Part shown: positions 17,919-28,735 of the stretch, one piece after another
How positions within the stretch are numbered: the first letter of the stretch is position 1
Layout: each line of letters opens with the position of its first letter
NCBI GenBank assembly: GCA_030427145.1
Contig: JAUHWT010000005.1
Coordinates: 186,001-250,000, forward strand
Reading direction: 5' to 3'
Source: Alphaproteobacteria bacterium
GTDB taxonomy: Bacteria > Pseudomonadota > Alphaproteobacteria > Rhodobacterales > Rhodobacteraceae
DNA length: 64,000 nucleotides
The notes under the pieces: generated by a model
Told to the model about the DNA's origin: nothing
The model's input: the letters and a program-made list of their open reading frames with translations, nothing else
Databases searched by the model: none
Made by a program: the position numbers and the translations under genes

Positions 17919-18230
17919 ATGCAATTTACGCCTCTGCATGACCGTGTACTGGTACGTCGCATTGAAAGCGAGGAGACCACCAAAGGTGGCCTTATCATCC
18001 CCGACAGCGCGAAGGAAAAGCCTTCCGAGGGTGAAATCGTTGCCGTTGGCGAAGGCGCACGCAAGGACTCCGGCGAGCTCATCGCAATGTCCGTCAAGGC
18101 TGGCGACCGCATCCTGTTCGGCAAATGGTCCGGCACCGAAGTCAAGATCGACGGTGAAGACCTGCTGATCATGAAGGAAAGCGACATCCTGGGCATTCTG
18201 TCCGCGTCCGCCGCTGCCGCTGCCGCCTGA
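17919..18230 (+). CDS. groES: Co-chaperonin GroES
   Basis: GroES is the heptameric lid of the GroEL folding chamber. The 103-residue protein shows the standard start [14 protein letters not shown], the mobile loop [14 protein letters not shown] and the roof region [11 protein letters not shown]. It ends in an unusual run of alanines (SASAAAAAA), a common feature of alphaproteobacterial GroES. ATG at 17919 follows an AAGGAG site; the frame is open 36 bases further upstream. It lies 40 bases before groEL under CIRCE control. Confidence 0.98.
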   Translation: MQFTPLHDRVLVRRIESEETTKGGLIIPDSAKEKPSEGEIVAVGEGARKDSGELIAMSVKAGDRILFGKWSGTEVKIDGEDLLIMKESDILGILSASAAAAAA

Positions 18231-18258
18231 TCGACCAACACACCAGACAAGTTTTTAG

Positions 18259-19923
<1,665 letters not shown>

Positions 19924-19949
19924 GCCGACCCATACGGTCAATTATAAGG

Positions 19950-19979
19950 AACGGGGGCCTTCGGGCTCCCGTTTTTTTT
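19950..19979 (+). terminator. groESL terminator
   Basis: AACGGGgGCC-TTC-GGGCtCCCGTT followed by eight T residues, 27 bases after the groEL stop; a typical strong intrinsic terminator. Confidence 0.95.
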
Positions 19980-20185
19980 GCGCTTTATCCCAACCGTAGA
20001 ATCTGTTTCGAATTCTATGCACTTGACCCTTCCTACTCGCAAATCGGGGAGCCCTACGCGGTTCGGTCATTGTTGAGGATGTCGATTGAACCATCCCAGC
20101 CGGCACGGAATTTCTTGACGTAACATCGACGACGGGTCAGTTTCGGCGTAACAAATTAGTTGCCGAGAAAAACCGGGAGAGACCA

Positions 20186-20527
20186 ATGGGCAAACGGGAC
20201 GATCTGATTGAAATGTATGCGTCCGAACTAAAGGACAAATGCGGCGTGAGCGCCGATATGGATCTGCTCAAGAAGGTCGTGATCGGACTTGGGCCGTCAA
20301 TCTATAACGCTGACGCAGCCACGGTCGCAGCGTCCCAGAAATCGGAACTCGACACCATCCGCAACAATTTCCTCATCAAGAAACTCGGCCTGTCAGAGGG
20401 ACCGGAACTCGATGCGGGAATTGATGCGGCGATTGAGACCTACGGCAAATCCAACCGGAACAAGTACCGGGCGGTGATCTACTATCTCCTCACCAAACAC
20501 TTCGGCAAGGAAAACGTCTACGGCTGA
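20186..20527 (+). CDS. DUF2853 family protein
   Basis: This 113-residue soluble protein matches DUF2853: a start rich in Lys/Asp (MGKRDDLIEMYASELKDKCG), a central VIGLGPSIYNADAATVA, the block SELDTIRNNFLIKKLGL and the tail YLLTKHFGKE. The family has a solved fold of helices but no known function. The 262-base gap behind groEL holds its promoter region and a small inverted repeat (TAGAAT at 19997 and ATTCTA at 20012), and nothing else I can support. GGGAGAG precedes the ATG. It converges with purK. Confidence 0.88.
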   Translation: MGKRDDLIEMYASELKDKCGVSADMDLLKKVVIGLGPSIYNADAATVAASQKSELDTIRNNFLIKKLGLSEGPELDAGIDAAIETYGKSNRNKYRAVIYYLLTKHFGKENVYG

Positions 20528-20532
20528 ACCGG

Positions 20533-21597
20533 TCAGGTCCGTGGCGTGATGCGGTTGACGTGCCCCATTTTGCGCCCGGGCCGTGCCTCGGCCTTGCCAT
20601 AGAGATGGAGCGCCGCGCCGGTGAGTGTCGGCGCGGTGAACACGTCATCCCCCAGCAGGTTCAGCATCTCCGCATTTGAATGCCGCTGTCCGTCGCCGAG
20701 CGGCCAGCCGCAGACGGCACGGATGTGATTTTCAAACTGGTCTGTCAGACAGGCGTCCTGGGTCCAGTGACCGGAATTGTGGACACGCGGCGCGAACTCG
20801 TTGACGATCAGACCCTGATTTGTGGCGAACATTTCCACACCGATCACACCAACATAATCAAGCGCATTGAGGACGCGACCAGCAGTGAGCACCGCGTCCT
20901 GGGCGAGGCTTGCGCTGATATTCGCAGGCACCGTGGTGGTGTGGAGAATGCCGTCGCGGTGGACATTTTCACCGGGATCGTAGGAACTGACCTCCCCTGC
21001 AAGCGACCGGGCGGCAATGACAGAAATCTCGCGGTCAAAATCGACAAAACCCTCCAGCACCGAAGGGGCGCCCTTCACCTCCTCCCACGCGCCAGCGGCG
21101 TCCTCGGGCGATTTGATGCGGGCCTGACCTTTGCCGTCGTAACCGAAGCGACGGGTCTTGAGGATCGCGGGTGTACCGATCTCAGTGATGGCCTCCCGGA
21201 GGTCATCGAGGCTGGAGACGTGCCGGAACGGCGCGGGACTCAGGCCTATACCCGCAAGGAACTCCTTCTCGGCAATACGGTCCTGAGCGACCTCGAGGGC
21301 GCGGCGACCAGGTCTCACGGGCACGATCGGTTCCAGCACGTCCACAGCTGAGAGTTCGACGTTTTCGAATTCGTATGTCACGACATCGACGGAGCGGGCG
21401 AACGCTTCCAGTGCGGCCACATCTTCATAGCCCGCCTGCGTCACTCTGTCCGCCACATGAGCGGCGGGCGGGTTTACTCCAGGCTCAAAAATGTGGGTTG
21501 TCATTCCAAGGCGGGATGCCGCGACCGAAAGCATACGGCCCAGTTGTCCGCCGCCTAGGATGCCTACGCGGCTGCCGGTGGGAAGTGCGTCAGTCAC
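20533..21597 (-). CDS. purK: 5-(carboxyamino)imidazole ribonucleotide synthase
   Basis: PurK carboxylates AIR to N5-CAIR with ATP and bicarbonate in purine synthesis. The 354-residue ATP-grasp protein starts with [16 protein letters not shown] and carries [32 protein letters not shown], and [14 protein letters not shown]. The start is a GTG at 21597 that overlaps the purE stop by 8 bases; a longer frame would lie fully inside purE. purE-purK order and coupling are standard. Confidence 0.95.
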   Translation of the reverse strand: MTDALPTGSRVGILGGGQLGRMLSVAASRLGMTTHIFEPGVNPPAAHVADRVTQAGYEDVAALEAFARSVDVVTYEFENVELSAVDVLEPIVPVRPGRRALEVAQDRIAEKEFLAGIGLSPAPFRHVSSLDDLREAITEIGTPAILKTRRFGYDGKGQARIKSPEDAAGAWEEVKGAPSVLEGFVDFDREISVIAARSLAGEVSSYDPGENVHRDGILHTTTVPANISASLAQDAVLTAGRVLNALDYVGVIGVEMFATNQGLIVNEFAPRVHNSGHWTQDACLTDQFENHIRAVCGWPLGDGQRHSNAEMLNLLGDDVFTAPTLTGAALHLYGKAEARPGRKMGHVNRITPRT

Positions 21598-22078
21598 GGG
21601 TCGGCTCCTCCGCAATGCTTTCGGTCTGCGCGGCACGCCATGCGTCGAGACGTTCGGCCAGTGTCGGATCGTTTACCGCAATCACGGCTGCCGCGGACAG
21701 CGCCGCATTTCCGGCGCCAGCCGGCCCGATGGCGAAGGTGGCGACCGGAATACCCTTGGGCATCTGAACAATCGAGAGCAGGGAATCCAGTCCGGAGAGA
21801 GCCTTGGAACGCACCGGCACACCGAATACAGGTATGCGGGTTTTTGAGGCCAGCATACCGGGCAGATGGGCGGCTCCGCCTGCCCCTGCGATAATAACGT
21901 TCACGCCTCGCTGCGCCGCCGTTTCAGCGTAGGAAAACATGCGGTCCGGTGTACGATGGGCGGAGATGATTTTGGTCTCATAGGGGACTTCCAGCGCCTC
22001 AAGGATGTCCACGGCAACGGCCATGGTTTCCCAGTCGGACTGGCTGCCCATTACGACGCCTACCAAAGGTTTGTTCAT
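21590..22078 (-). CDS. purE: N5-carboxyaminoimidazole ribonucleotide mutase
   Basis: PurE moves the carboxyl group of N5-CAIR to C4, giving CAIR. The 162-residue protein shows [13 protein letters not shown] near the start, [11 protein letters not shown] with the catalytic His, [13 protein letters not shown] and [14 protein letters not shown]. The ATG at 22078 is supported by homologous starts ([12 protein letters not shown]); 13 extra upstream codons are unlikely. It overlaps purK by 8 bases. Confidence 0.96.
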   Translation of the reverse strand: MNKPLVGVVMGSQSDWETMAVAVDILEALEVPYETKIISAHRTPDRMFSYAETAAQRGVNVIIAGAGGAAHLPGMLASKTRIPVFGVPVRSKALSGLDSLLSIVQMPKGIPVATFAIGPAGAGNAALSAAAVIAVNDPTLAERLDAWRAAQTESIAEEPTRD

Positions 22079-22144
22079 TCCGTGGACGCTCCTCACCGCC
22101 AAAAAGGCGCTATACAATCAGGAGCGTATGGGTGCAATCCGGGT

Positions 22145-22363
22145 TCAGGCAATGATGTCGGGGAAAATCTCGTCCTGGATACGCTGAATCTCGTCCTTCA
22201 ACGCCAGTTTGCGCTTTTTCAGCCGACGCACGGCAAGCGGGTCGGCCCGCCCTTCCGTGTCCAGTGCGGCGATCGCCTCGTCCAGGTCACGGTGTTCGCG
22301 CTGAAGCATGTCCAGCCGAATGCGCAATACGTCCGCGCGCTGCATCGTGGGAGGATTGTTCAT
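22145..22363 (-). CDS. DUF465 (YdcH-like) small protein
   Basis: This 72-residue, highly charged, helical protein belongs to the DUF465 family (YdcH/SlyX-like size). The motif LRIRLDMLQREHRDLDEAIAAL and the basic RRLKKRKLALKDEI predict a coiled-coil hairpin. Function is unknown. The ATG at 22363 (MNNPPT) is chosen; two codons further upstream another ATG is possible. It lies just upstream of purE on the same strand, with a 66-base gap. Confidence 0.88.
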   Translation of the reverse strand: MNNPPTMQRADVLRIRLDMLQREHRDLDEAIAALDTEGRADPLAVRRLKKRKLALKDEIQRIQDEIFPDIIA

Positions 22364-22468
22364 GTGCATGATCCTGGCAATACCGCGTGAAGTATAACGA
22401 TCATTTAATGCGCGGCAACGGTGGCAGCCCGGGTGAAGACCTTGTTTTTTGGGGAAATCAATACCATC

Positions 22469-22533
22469 TTTGATGCAGTTGGTCGCCGTAAGGGGCCATC
22501 AAAACAGAGTCGCTTTTGCAAGGACTTGGATGA
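22469..22533 (+). promoter_or_regulatory. ROSE-like RNA thermometer in the hsp20 leader
   Basis: The last 26 bases of the leader fold as AGUC-G-CUU-(UUGC)-AAG-GACU (22508-22526). The ribosome site AAGGA (22520-22524) is paired to UCGCU with a single bulged G (22512), which is the hallmark U(U/C)GCU anti-Shine-Dalgarno of ROSE elements that control hsp20 genes in alphaproteobacteria. Upstream, TTTGATG (22469-22475) and CATCAAA (22497-22503) form a second stem. Heating would melt the weak stem and free the site. Assignment is by structure read by eye. Confidence 0.65.
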
Positions 22534-22953
22534 ATGACCAAGGTAACTTTCGCCTCCCATCCCTATTTGCTGGGGTTTGAGAATCTCGACCGGCTGGTCG
22601 AACGGACGGTCAAAACCGGCAATGAGGGCTACCCTCCGTACAATATCGAACAGAGGGATGAGGCGACGTATTGCGTCACGCTCGCCGTGGCCGGATTTGC
22701 CGAAGAAGATCTGACCATTACCGTCGAATCGAACCAGCTGGTGATCCGTGGTCGCCAGAAGGACGACGAGGGTGAACGGATATTTCTGCACCGGGGAATC
22801 GCAGGCAGACAGTTTCAGCGCAGTTTCGTCCTCGCCGATGGCGTGGACGTGACGGGAGCGCATCTTGAAAACGGCCTCCTGCACGTCGAACTCAAAAGGG
22901 TAGAGCCTGAGAGCATCGTCCAGACAATCAAGATCAACGGCAAGAGCAGTTGA
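22534..22953 (+). CDS. Small heat shock protein, Hsp20/IbpA family
   Basis: This 139-residue protein is a small heat shock protein that holds unfolding proteins for refolding by other chaperones. The alpha-crystallin domain runs from about 33 to 125 (YNIEQRDEATYCVTLAVAGF through GVDVTGAHLENGLLHVEL, with the conserved A-x-L-x-N-G-L-L box). The N-terminus FASHPYLLGFENLDRLVERT is typical of IbpA-like alphaproteobacterial members. It is followed 16 bases later by DUF1150. Its leader looks like a ROSE thermometer; a possible heat-shock promoter is CTTG at 22441 with CCATCTT at 22464. Confidence 0.95.
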   Translation: MTKVTFASHPYLLGFENLDRLVERTVKTGNEGYPPYNIEQRDEATYCVTLAVAGFAEEDLTITVESNQLVIRGRQKDDEGERIFLHRGIAGRQFQRSFVLADGVDVTGAHLENGLLHVELKRVEPESIVQTIKINGKSS

Positions 22954-22969
22954 CAGTCAGGAGGTCAAA

Positions 22970-23197
22970 ATGACTGATTACCCTAGCTTTCCCGATCAGG
23001 GAGACAAATCGATCGTTTACGTTCGCGACGTCAAGGCAACCGATCTGCCGCAGGAAATCCGCAACCAAATAGGCGGCCTGGCCAAAGTGTACGCCGTTCA
23101 TGCCGAATCCGGAGAGGTTTTGGCACTGGTCGGTGACAGAGATCAGGCGTTCGTCATGGCACGACGCAACGAATTTTCACCGGTAAGCGTTCACTGA
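22970..23197 (+). CDS. DUF1150 family protein
   Basis: This 75-residue protein matches DUF1150, which in alphaproteobacteria is usually encoded next to an Hsp20 gene, as here. Conserved features are IVYVRDVKATDLP, YAVHAESGEVLALVGDR and the tail FVMARRNEFSPVSVH. Role unknown; co-transcription with hsp20 and a shared terminator suggest a part in heat or protein-stress response. A clear AGGAGG site precedes the ATG. Confidence 0.92.
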   Translation: MTDYPSFPDQGDKSIVYVRDVKATDLPQEIRNQIGGLAKVYAVHAESGEVLALVGDRDQAFVMARRNEFSPVSVH

Positions 23198-23200
23198 TAC

Positions 23201-23236
23201 AAAAAAAGGGCAGGAAAAACTCCTGCCTTTTTTTTG
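23201..23236. terminator. Bidirectional terminator between hsp20 operon and trxB
   Basis: Seven A, then GGGCAGGA-AAAAC-TCCTGCC-like stem, then eight T. The symmetry allows it to end both the hsp20-DUF1150 transcript and the convergent trxB transcript. Confidence 0.93.
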
Positions 23237-23243
23237 TGCCGGA

Positions 23244-24305
<1,062 letters not shown>

Positions 24306-24389
24306 TTAAGTGATCTGCGCGAAATATTATTGCGTTTCCGCACGCACGATTATAACCAACAGGGAGATGACGTATGGATATCACTGAGT

Positions 24390-24893
24390 ATGCCCACCTT
24401 CAAGCTTGATCCCATTGACCGGAAAATCCTCGCGGAACTGCAGGGGGATGGACGGATGACCAATGTTGAACTGTCGCGCAGGGTTGGGATATCAGCCCCG
24501 CCCTGTCTGCGACGTGTCCGGACACTGGAGGAGCAGGGATTCATTCGCGGATACCATGCGGATGTGGATGCCCGGGAGCTTGGGTTTGAGGTACAGGTTT
24601 TTGCCATGGTTGGCCTTTCAAGCCAGGCGGAGTGCGACCTGTCGGCATTTGAGAAACGCGCCAATTCCTGGCCGCTCGTGCGGGAATGCCACATGCTCAA
24701 TGGTGAGATTGATTTCATACTGAAATGCGTGGCACCCGACCTGTCAACATTTCAGAATTTCCTGACACACGACCTGACCTCCGCGCCAAACGTCGCAAGT
24801 GTGAAGACCAGCCTTGTGATACGCTGTGCAAAGGACACCCCTGGCATTCCCTTTGAGGTGTATGACGCGCGCGTTTCCGACGCGCAGGAATAG
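24390..24893 (+). CDS. Lrp/AsnC family transcription regulator
   Basis: This 167-residue regulator has the AsnC-type helix-turn-helix (LDPIDRKILAELQGDGRMTN then VELSRRVGISAPPCLRRVRTLE) and the C-terminal RAM ligand domain (VFAMVGLSSQAECDLSAFE through FILKCVAPDLSTFQNF). Such proteins sense amino acids and form octamers. The ATG at 24390 is used because residues before it do not resemble the family; its ribosome site is poor. The gene is divergent from trxB and its end faces pgeF, 3 bases apart. Confidence 0.9.
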   Translation: MPTFKLDPIDRKILAELQGDGRMTNVELSRRVGISAPPCLRRVRTLEEQGFIRGYHADVDARELGFEVQVFAMVGLSSQAECDLSAFEKRANSWPLVRECHMLNGEIDFILKCVAPDLSTFQNFLTHDLTSAPNVASVKTSLVIRCAKDTPGIPFEVYDARVSDAQE

Positions 24894-24896
24894 TCC

Positions 24897-25655
24897 CTAG
24901 AGAACGATGGCGGATATCAGGCGGCCGTAATCGGGCTGCTTGAGATGCGTCGAGCGGCGGTAAGAATAAAATCGGTCCGGCTCGGCATAGGTGCAGGCTC
25001 CGATCCAAATGGCGTCATCAACTCCAGCCGTTCGCAGTTTCGCAACCACGAAAGATGGCAGGTCGAACTGATAGTGGCCGTCACGTCCATTGACGAAAAA
25101 CATGGAATAGGCCGGATTTTCTTCGAGGAAGGTCTCCATAAACTCCTGGCTGACTTCGTAGTTGCGCTGGCTGATGGTGGGACCGACCGCGGCCTGTATG
25201 CCGTCCCGGTTGGCGCCCAGCGCGACCATCGCATCGATGGTGTTGTCCGTGACGCCATCAAGAGCACCGCGCCATCCGGCGTGTGCAGCCCCAATTACGC
25301 CGTTATCGGGATCAGCCAGCAAAACCGGCGCGCAGTCTGCGGTCAGGACTGAGAGGGCAATACCGGGTTCGTCTGTTACGATGGCGTCGGCCCTGGGGCG
25401 GACGGGAAAATTGTCCGGGTCGACGGTCACGACTGTTGAAGAGTGAATCTGATGCAGGGACAGAAGATTTGTGGAGTGGACCCGCATGGCCTCCGCCACC
25501 ATGGACCGATTCAGGGAGACGACACCGCTTTGGTCACCCGACCCATATCCGCAGTTCAGCCCGGAATATATACCGGAGGACGCCCCTCCGCGCCGGGTGA
25601 AGAAGCCGTGCCGGATGTTGCCCAGGCTTTCGCCGGTCAAAATTTCCAGTGTCAT
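24897..25655 (-). CDS. pgeF: PgeF/YfiH multicopper (laccase-domain) protein
   Basis: This 252-residue protein belongs to the YfiH/PgeF (DUF152) family. In E. coli PgeF corrects peptidoglycan precursors carrying L-Ser; other members act as purine nucleoside phosphorylases or phenol oxidases. Metal-site residues are visible: His in LSLHQIHSS, Cys in LTADCAPVLL and His in AAHAGWRGALDG. Length fits. It starts 3 bases after the midA stop, making it the third gene of lgt-midA-pgeF. A cell-wall role fits the lipoprotein gene upstream but the reaction is not fixed by sequence. Confidence 0.9.
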   Translation of the reverse strand: MTLEILTGESLGNIRHGFFTRRGGASSGIYSGLNCGYGSGDQSGVVSLNRSMVAEAMRVHSTNLLSLHQIHSSTVVTVDPDNFPVRPRADAIVTDEPGIALSVLTADCAPVLLADPDNGVIGAAHAGWRGALDGVTDNTIDAMVALGANRDGIQAAVGPTISQRNYEVSQEFMETFLEENPAYSMFFVNGRDGHYQFDLPSFVVAKLRTAGVDDAIWIGACTYAEPDRFYSYRRSTHLKQPDYGRLISAIVL

Positions 25656-25658
25656 GTG

Positions 25659-26717
25659 CTAAAATCCAGGCGGCGCCGGTGCCGCGTTTGGCGTGAGTCC
25701 CATTACCTGAAAATGGTTCCCCATTTCATCCGGGTGGGTCAAGCGGCGATGCGCGGTGACAATGGAATTGTGTGCCTCGCCGCATTGTTTGGCTGCGAGA
25801 GCCTGGGCTCGGGCCGTAATGCCGAGACGCTCAAGAAACACTCCCTGGGGGACGGGGCCGTGAATTTTTGCGCCGGTAGCCATATCCGCCAATCCCTTGA
25901 AGCGGACATGAGCGGTGATGTCGGCCTGCCCAGGGGCAAAGAGCGGGTCCGTCGGGGCATGACCTGCAAGGGCCTGTAAGGTGTCGCCCGTGCCGTCCCA
26001 CGTACCGTAATCAACGATCAGTGCGCCGCCACCGGAATTCGCGATCCGTTCCGAGAGTTTGAACATGATCCGTTCTCCTGCGGGACAGACTTCAACAATG
26101 GTCCCATCGGCTGCGTGGGGGAAACGCGCGTTGAGGCGAGATTCCGTTTTTGGCTCAGACCACGTGAGTTGGAGGCCGCCATCTCTTAGGAAAACGAGAC
26201 GTTCACGCCAGAGCGCATCCGTGCGCTGGAACTGATGAACCGGCAGCGCGTCAAAGAACTCGTTGGCCACGAGGAATGCTGGGCCGCTTGGCAGATCGTC
26301 CAGTGATCCGCACCAAGTGATGTCGTGGCCCTTCAGCGTCTCAGCCTGAATGTCACGAAGGGTTGGACTGATCTCGATCAGATGGATGTGCGCGCCCTCG
26401 AGGAACCTGGGCAGAATCGCGGCAACGCGTAGGATGTCGCGCATGAGCGTACCCCGGCCTGGGCCGGCTTCGGCGAGAACGAATGGAGTTGGTCGCCCGT
26501 GATCCACCCAGGTCTGCATCAGCCAGGCGCCCAGCATCTCGCCAAACATCTGGCTGATTTCCGGAGAGGTGGTGAAATCGCCACGCACCCCCAGCGGGTC
26601 GCGGGTCATGTAGTAGCCATGCTCGGGATGTCCAAGACAATGGCTCATGTACTCGGCCATACTGATCGGCCCGCTGGTTGCTATTTTTGATCTGATCAGT
26701 TCGGCCAGAACGGTCAT
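25659..26717 (-). CDS. MidA-like class I SAM-dependent methyltransferase
   Basis: This 352-residue protein is a member of the MidA/NDUFAF7 methyltransferase family (DUF185). In mitochondria NDUFAF7 dimethylates an arginine in complex I subunit NDUFS2; bacterial members may do the same, but this is not proven. Family blocks are ISMAEYMSHCLGHPEHGYY, GDFTTSPEISQMFGEMLGAW and the SAM motif LAEAGPGRGTLMRDILR. The ATG at 26717 overlaps the lgt stop by ATGA; upstream codons in frame are inside lgt. Confidence 0.9.
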   Translation of the reverse strand: MTVLAELIRSKIATSGPISMAEYMSHCLGHPEHGYYMTRDPLGVRGDFTTSPEISQMFGEMLGAWLMQTWVDHGRPTPFVLAEAGPGRGTLMRDILRVAAILPRFLEGAHIHLIEISPTLRDIQAETLKGHDITWCGSLDDLPSGPAFLVANEFFDALPVHQFQRTDALWRERLVFLRDGGLQLTWSEPKTESRLNARFPHAADGTIVEVCPAGERIMFKLSERIANSGGGALIVDYGTWDGTGDTLQALAGHAPTDPLFAPGQADITAHVRFKGLADMATGAKIHGPVPQGVFLERLGITARAQALAAKQCGEAHNSIVTAHRRLTHPDEMGNHFQVMGLTPNAAPAPPGF

Positions 26718-27589
26718 GCCCGGCGTCCCGTCCAGATCAGAACAATTATCCCGGCAAACAGCATCGGTAAGGACAGAACCTGCCCCATTGTCAGCCCCCA
26801 ATCCGCGCCAAAACGAATGACATGACCAAACGGGTTCTCGGCCGAAATGTACTGGGCGTCGGCCCGCCGATAGGCTTCAACGATGACGCGGGAAAGACCA
26901 TAGCCCGCAAGGAATATGCCGATAACGCGACCTGGTTTCGTGAGTGCACCACGTCGAATCGCCCAAAGGATGACGAGGAAAAGGACTGCGCCCTCCAGCC
27001 CCGCCTCATAAAGCTGGGACGGGTGACGGGCGCAGGGGCCAATCCACGTATCCGGGCATGAGCCCGCGGCCTCGCCAGGGAAAACAACTCCCCAGGGAAC
27101 GGTCGTTGGACGCCCCCAAAGTTCCGCGTTGATGAAGTTGGCGATACGTCCAAAAAAAAGTCCAATCGGAGCCGCGGCGGCCACGGCGTCGCCAATGCGA
27201 ATGGGATTGAGCCCTCGCGCTAAGGCGAACAGCAGGATACCTGCTACCACACCCAGGAAACCGCCATGGAACGACATGCCCCCGTTCCACACCGCAAGGA
27301 TCTCTCCGGGATTCGCAAGGTAGTAGCCAGGCTGATAGAACAGCACGTAACCCAGACGCCCACCGAGAATAACACCGAGGATCATCCACGTCAGCAGATC
27401 ATCGACCTGCTCGCGGGCCATGGGAGACCGGCCGCCCCAGAGGTCAGGGTTTCGGCACAGCGAAATCACATACCGCCAGCCCAGCAGCAGCCCAACAATG
27501 TAGGCCAGCGCATACCAGCGCAAAGCAATCTGAACCCCGAACAGGTCGACCGCGAAAATGACCGGGTCGATATCTGGGAAAGTGATCAT
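26714..27589 (-). CDS. lgt: Prolipoprotein diacylglyceryl transferase
   Basis: Lgt adds diacylglycerol from phosphatidylglycerol to the lipobox cysteine of prolipoproteins in the inner membrane. The 291-residue protein has about seven hydrophobic segments, the catalytic region GGMSFHGGFLGVV and the family signature GRIANFINAELWGRPT, followed by HPSQLYEAGLEG. It would process the lipoproteins encoded elsewhere in this window (883-1955, 38382, 56442). It heads the lgt-midA-pgeF operon and is divergent from ubiK. Confidence 0.96.
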   Translation of the reverse strand: MITFPDIDPVIFAVDLFGVQIALRWYALAYIVGLLLGWRYVISLCRNPDLWGGRSPMAREQVDDLLTWMILGVILGGRLGYVLFYQPGYYLANPGEILAVWNGGMSFHGGFLGVVAGILLFALARGLNPIRIGDAVAAAAPIGLFFGRIANFINAELWGRPTTVPWGVVFPGEAAGSCPDTWIGPCARHPSQLYEAGLEGAVLFLVILWAIRRGALTKPGRVIGIFLAGYGLSRVIVEAYRRADAQYISAENPFGHVIRFGADWGLTMGQVLSLPMLFAGIIVLIWTGRRA

Positions 27590-27728
27590 CCGGAAAGGTC
27601 CACCCGTGGCTGTTTCGTCGGCACTGCATTCCAGGGGCGCGGATCGAAGTCAAGGCGCAGTTTTCAGCCGGTTGGCAAACGCCGTAAGCATCGCCATATA
27701 GGTATGAACGGCAAAACGGAGATACCCG

Positions 27729-27974
27729 ATGCAGACGCGAAACAAGGTTCTGGATGACGTTGCACAGCTGATGTCAAACGCGATGGGCGTGGCACAGGGC
27801 GCAAAAACCGAGGCCGAAACGGCAATGAAGGGCATGCTGGACCGCTGGCTGGCGGACCGCGACCTGGTAACACGCGACGAGTTTGAGGCGGTGCGCGCCA
27901 TGGCTCAGAAAGCGCGCGAAGAGAACGAGGCACTGAAAGCCCGGCTGGAGGCTCTGGAATCAAAAACGCCCTAA
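27729..27974 (+). CDS. UbiK-type accessory factor (BMFP domain)
   Basis: This 81-residue protein matches the UbiK/YqiC (BMFP) family, a membrane-associated trimeric coiled coil that helps ubiquinone biosynthesis in E. coli. It has the N-terminal amphipathic helix (NKVLDDVAQLMSNAMGVAQG) and the C-terminal coiled coil (VTRDEFEAVRAMAQKAREEN). It is divergent from lgt; ybjN follows after a structured 205-base gap. Whether it acts in ubiquinone synthesis here is inference. Confidence 0.88.
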   Translation: MQTRNKVLDDVAQLMSNAMGVAQGAKTEAETAMKGMLDRWLADRDLVTRDEFEAVRAMAQKAREENEALKARLEALESKTP

Positions 27975-28014
27975 AAAGCGTCACCCACAATCGATGCTAA
28001 TTTTTCGATAATCC

Positions 28015-28159
28015 GGTGGATGATTTAATTAACCTGGCAAAAATATTTTTCTTTACAGGTTCCGGATCATCCACCACCATATGTGGTAGGTCAGTTGGAG
28101 AGTTCACTGACCAGTTGTTGTTCTCACGCCCCCAAGCGGGGGATCCCCGCCCTGGGGGC
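28015..28159 (+). promoter_or_regulatory. Structured leader upstream of ybjN
   Basis: Three inverted repeats follow one another before ybjN. GGTGGATGAT (28015-28024) pairs with ATCATCCACC (28066-28075); GGTCAG (28089-28094) pairs with CTGACC (28107-28112); and a GC-rich hairpin spans 28128-28159 (GCCCCCA with TGGGGGC, inner GCGGGG with CCCCGC). The last ends 21 bases before the ATG and is not followed by T. The set could be a cis-acting RNA leader or an upstream terminator plus operator; no known riboswitch is recognised. Confidence 0.45.
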
Positions 28160-28179
28160 CTTAAAGAGAGGCGCCGGGT

Positions 28180-28683
28180 ATGAGCATTGTAGAACGTGAC
28201 TTCGATTGCGAGGATATCCACCCCATCGACATCGTTGAGACACTCGCTGAGGAGCGGGAGTGGGATTTCGACCGCATTGCGGACGATCAGATTGCGATGG
28301 CAATTGAGGGTGGCTGGAGCACCTACTCCGTAACTCTGGCACTTTCACAGGAAGATGAATCACTGCGCCTGATCTGTGCCTTTGAAATGGATCCCGACGA
28401 CAAATGCCTTGGTGAGCTTTACAAATCCATGGGAATGGCAAATGATAAATGTTGGTCCGGCGCGTTCACCTATTGGCCGGAACAGCGTTTGATGGCGTAT
28501 CGGTACAGTCTCAATCTCGCTGGAGGTGCCCTGGCGTCCTCCGCGCAGATCAACGATATGGTCCGCGCGGCGGTAGCTACGAGCGAATGCTTTTATCCAG
28601 CGTTCCAGCTTGTGGCCGGAAACAGTGACAGCGCGGAAAACGCGCTTGGAATTGTGATCTCCGAAGCCTACGGTCGCGCCTGA
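28180..28683 (+). CDS. YbjN domain-containing protein
   Basis: This 167-residue acidic soluble protein has the YbjN domain, which has the fold of type III secretion chaperones. The pattern HPIDIVETLAEEREWDFDRI, WSTYSVTLALSQEDESLRLICAFEM and LVAGNSDSAENALGIV is typical of alphaproteobacterial members placed before proC. Function unknown; E. coli YbjN affects motility and stress responses. A long structured leader precedes it. Confidence 0.88.
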   Translation: MSIVERDFDCEDIHPIDIVETLAEEREWDFDRIADDQIAMAIEGGWSTYSVTLALSQEDESLRLICAFEMDPDDKCLGELYKSMGMANDKCWSGAFTYWPEQRLMAYRYSLNLAGGALASSAQINDMVRAAVATSECFYPAFQLVAGNSDSAENALGIVISEAYGRA

Positions 28684-28691
28684 TACCGGCC

Positions 28692-28727
28692 CCCCCTTTC
28701 CGGGTCCTTATGGGGTCGGAAAGGGGG
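28692..28727. terminator. Hairpin between ybjN and proC
   Basis: CCCCCTTTCCG and CGGAAAGGGGG form a perfect 11-bp stem with a 14-base loop, starting 8 bases after the ybjN stop. No T run follows, so it may attenuate or protect mRNA between the two genes and not end transcription. It ends 8 bases before the proC ATG, so its 3' arm (AAGGGGG) could also act as the proC ribosome site and be masked by the fold. Confidence 0.6.
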
Positions 28728-28735
28728 TTATTCGA

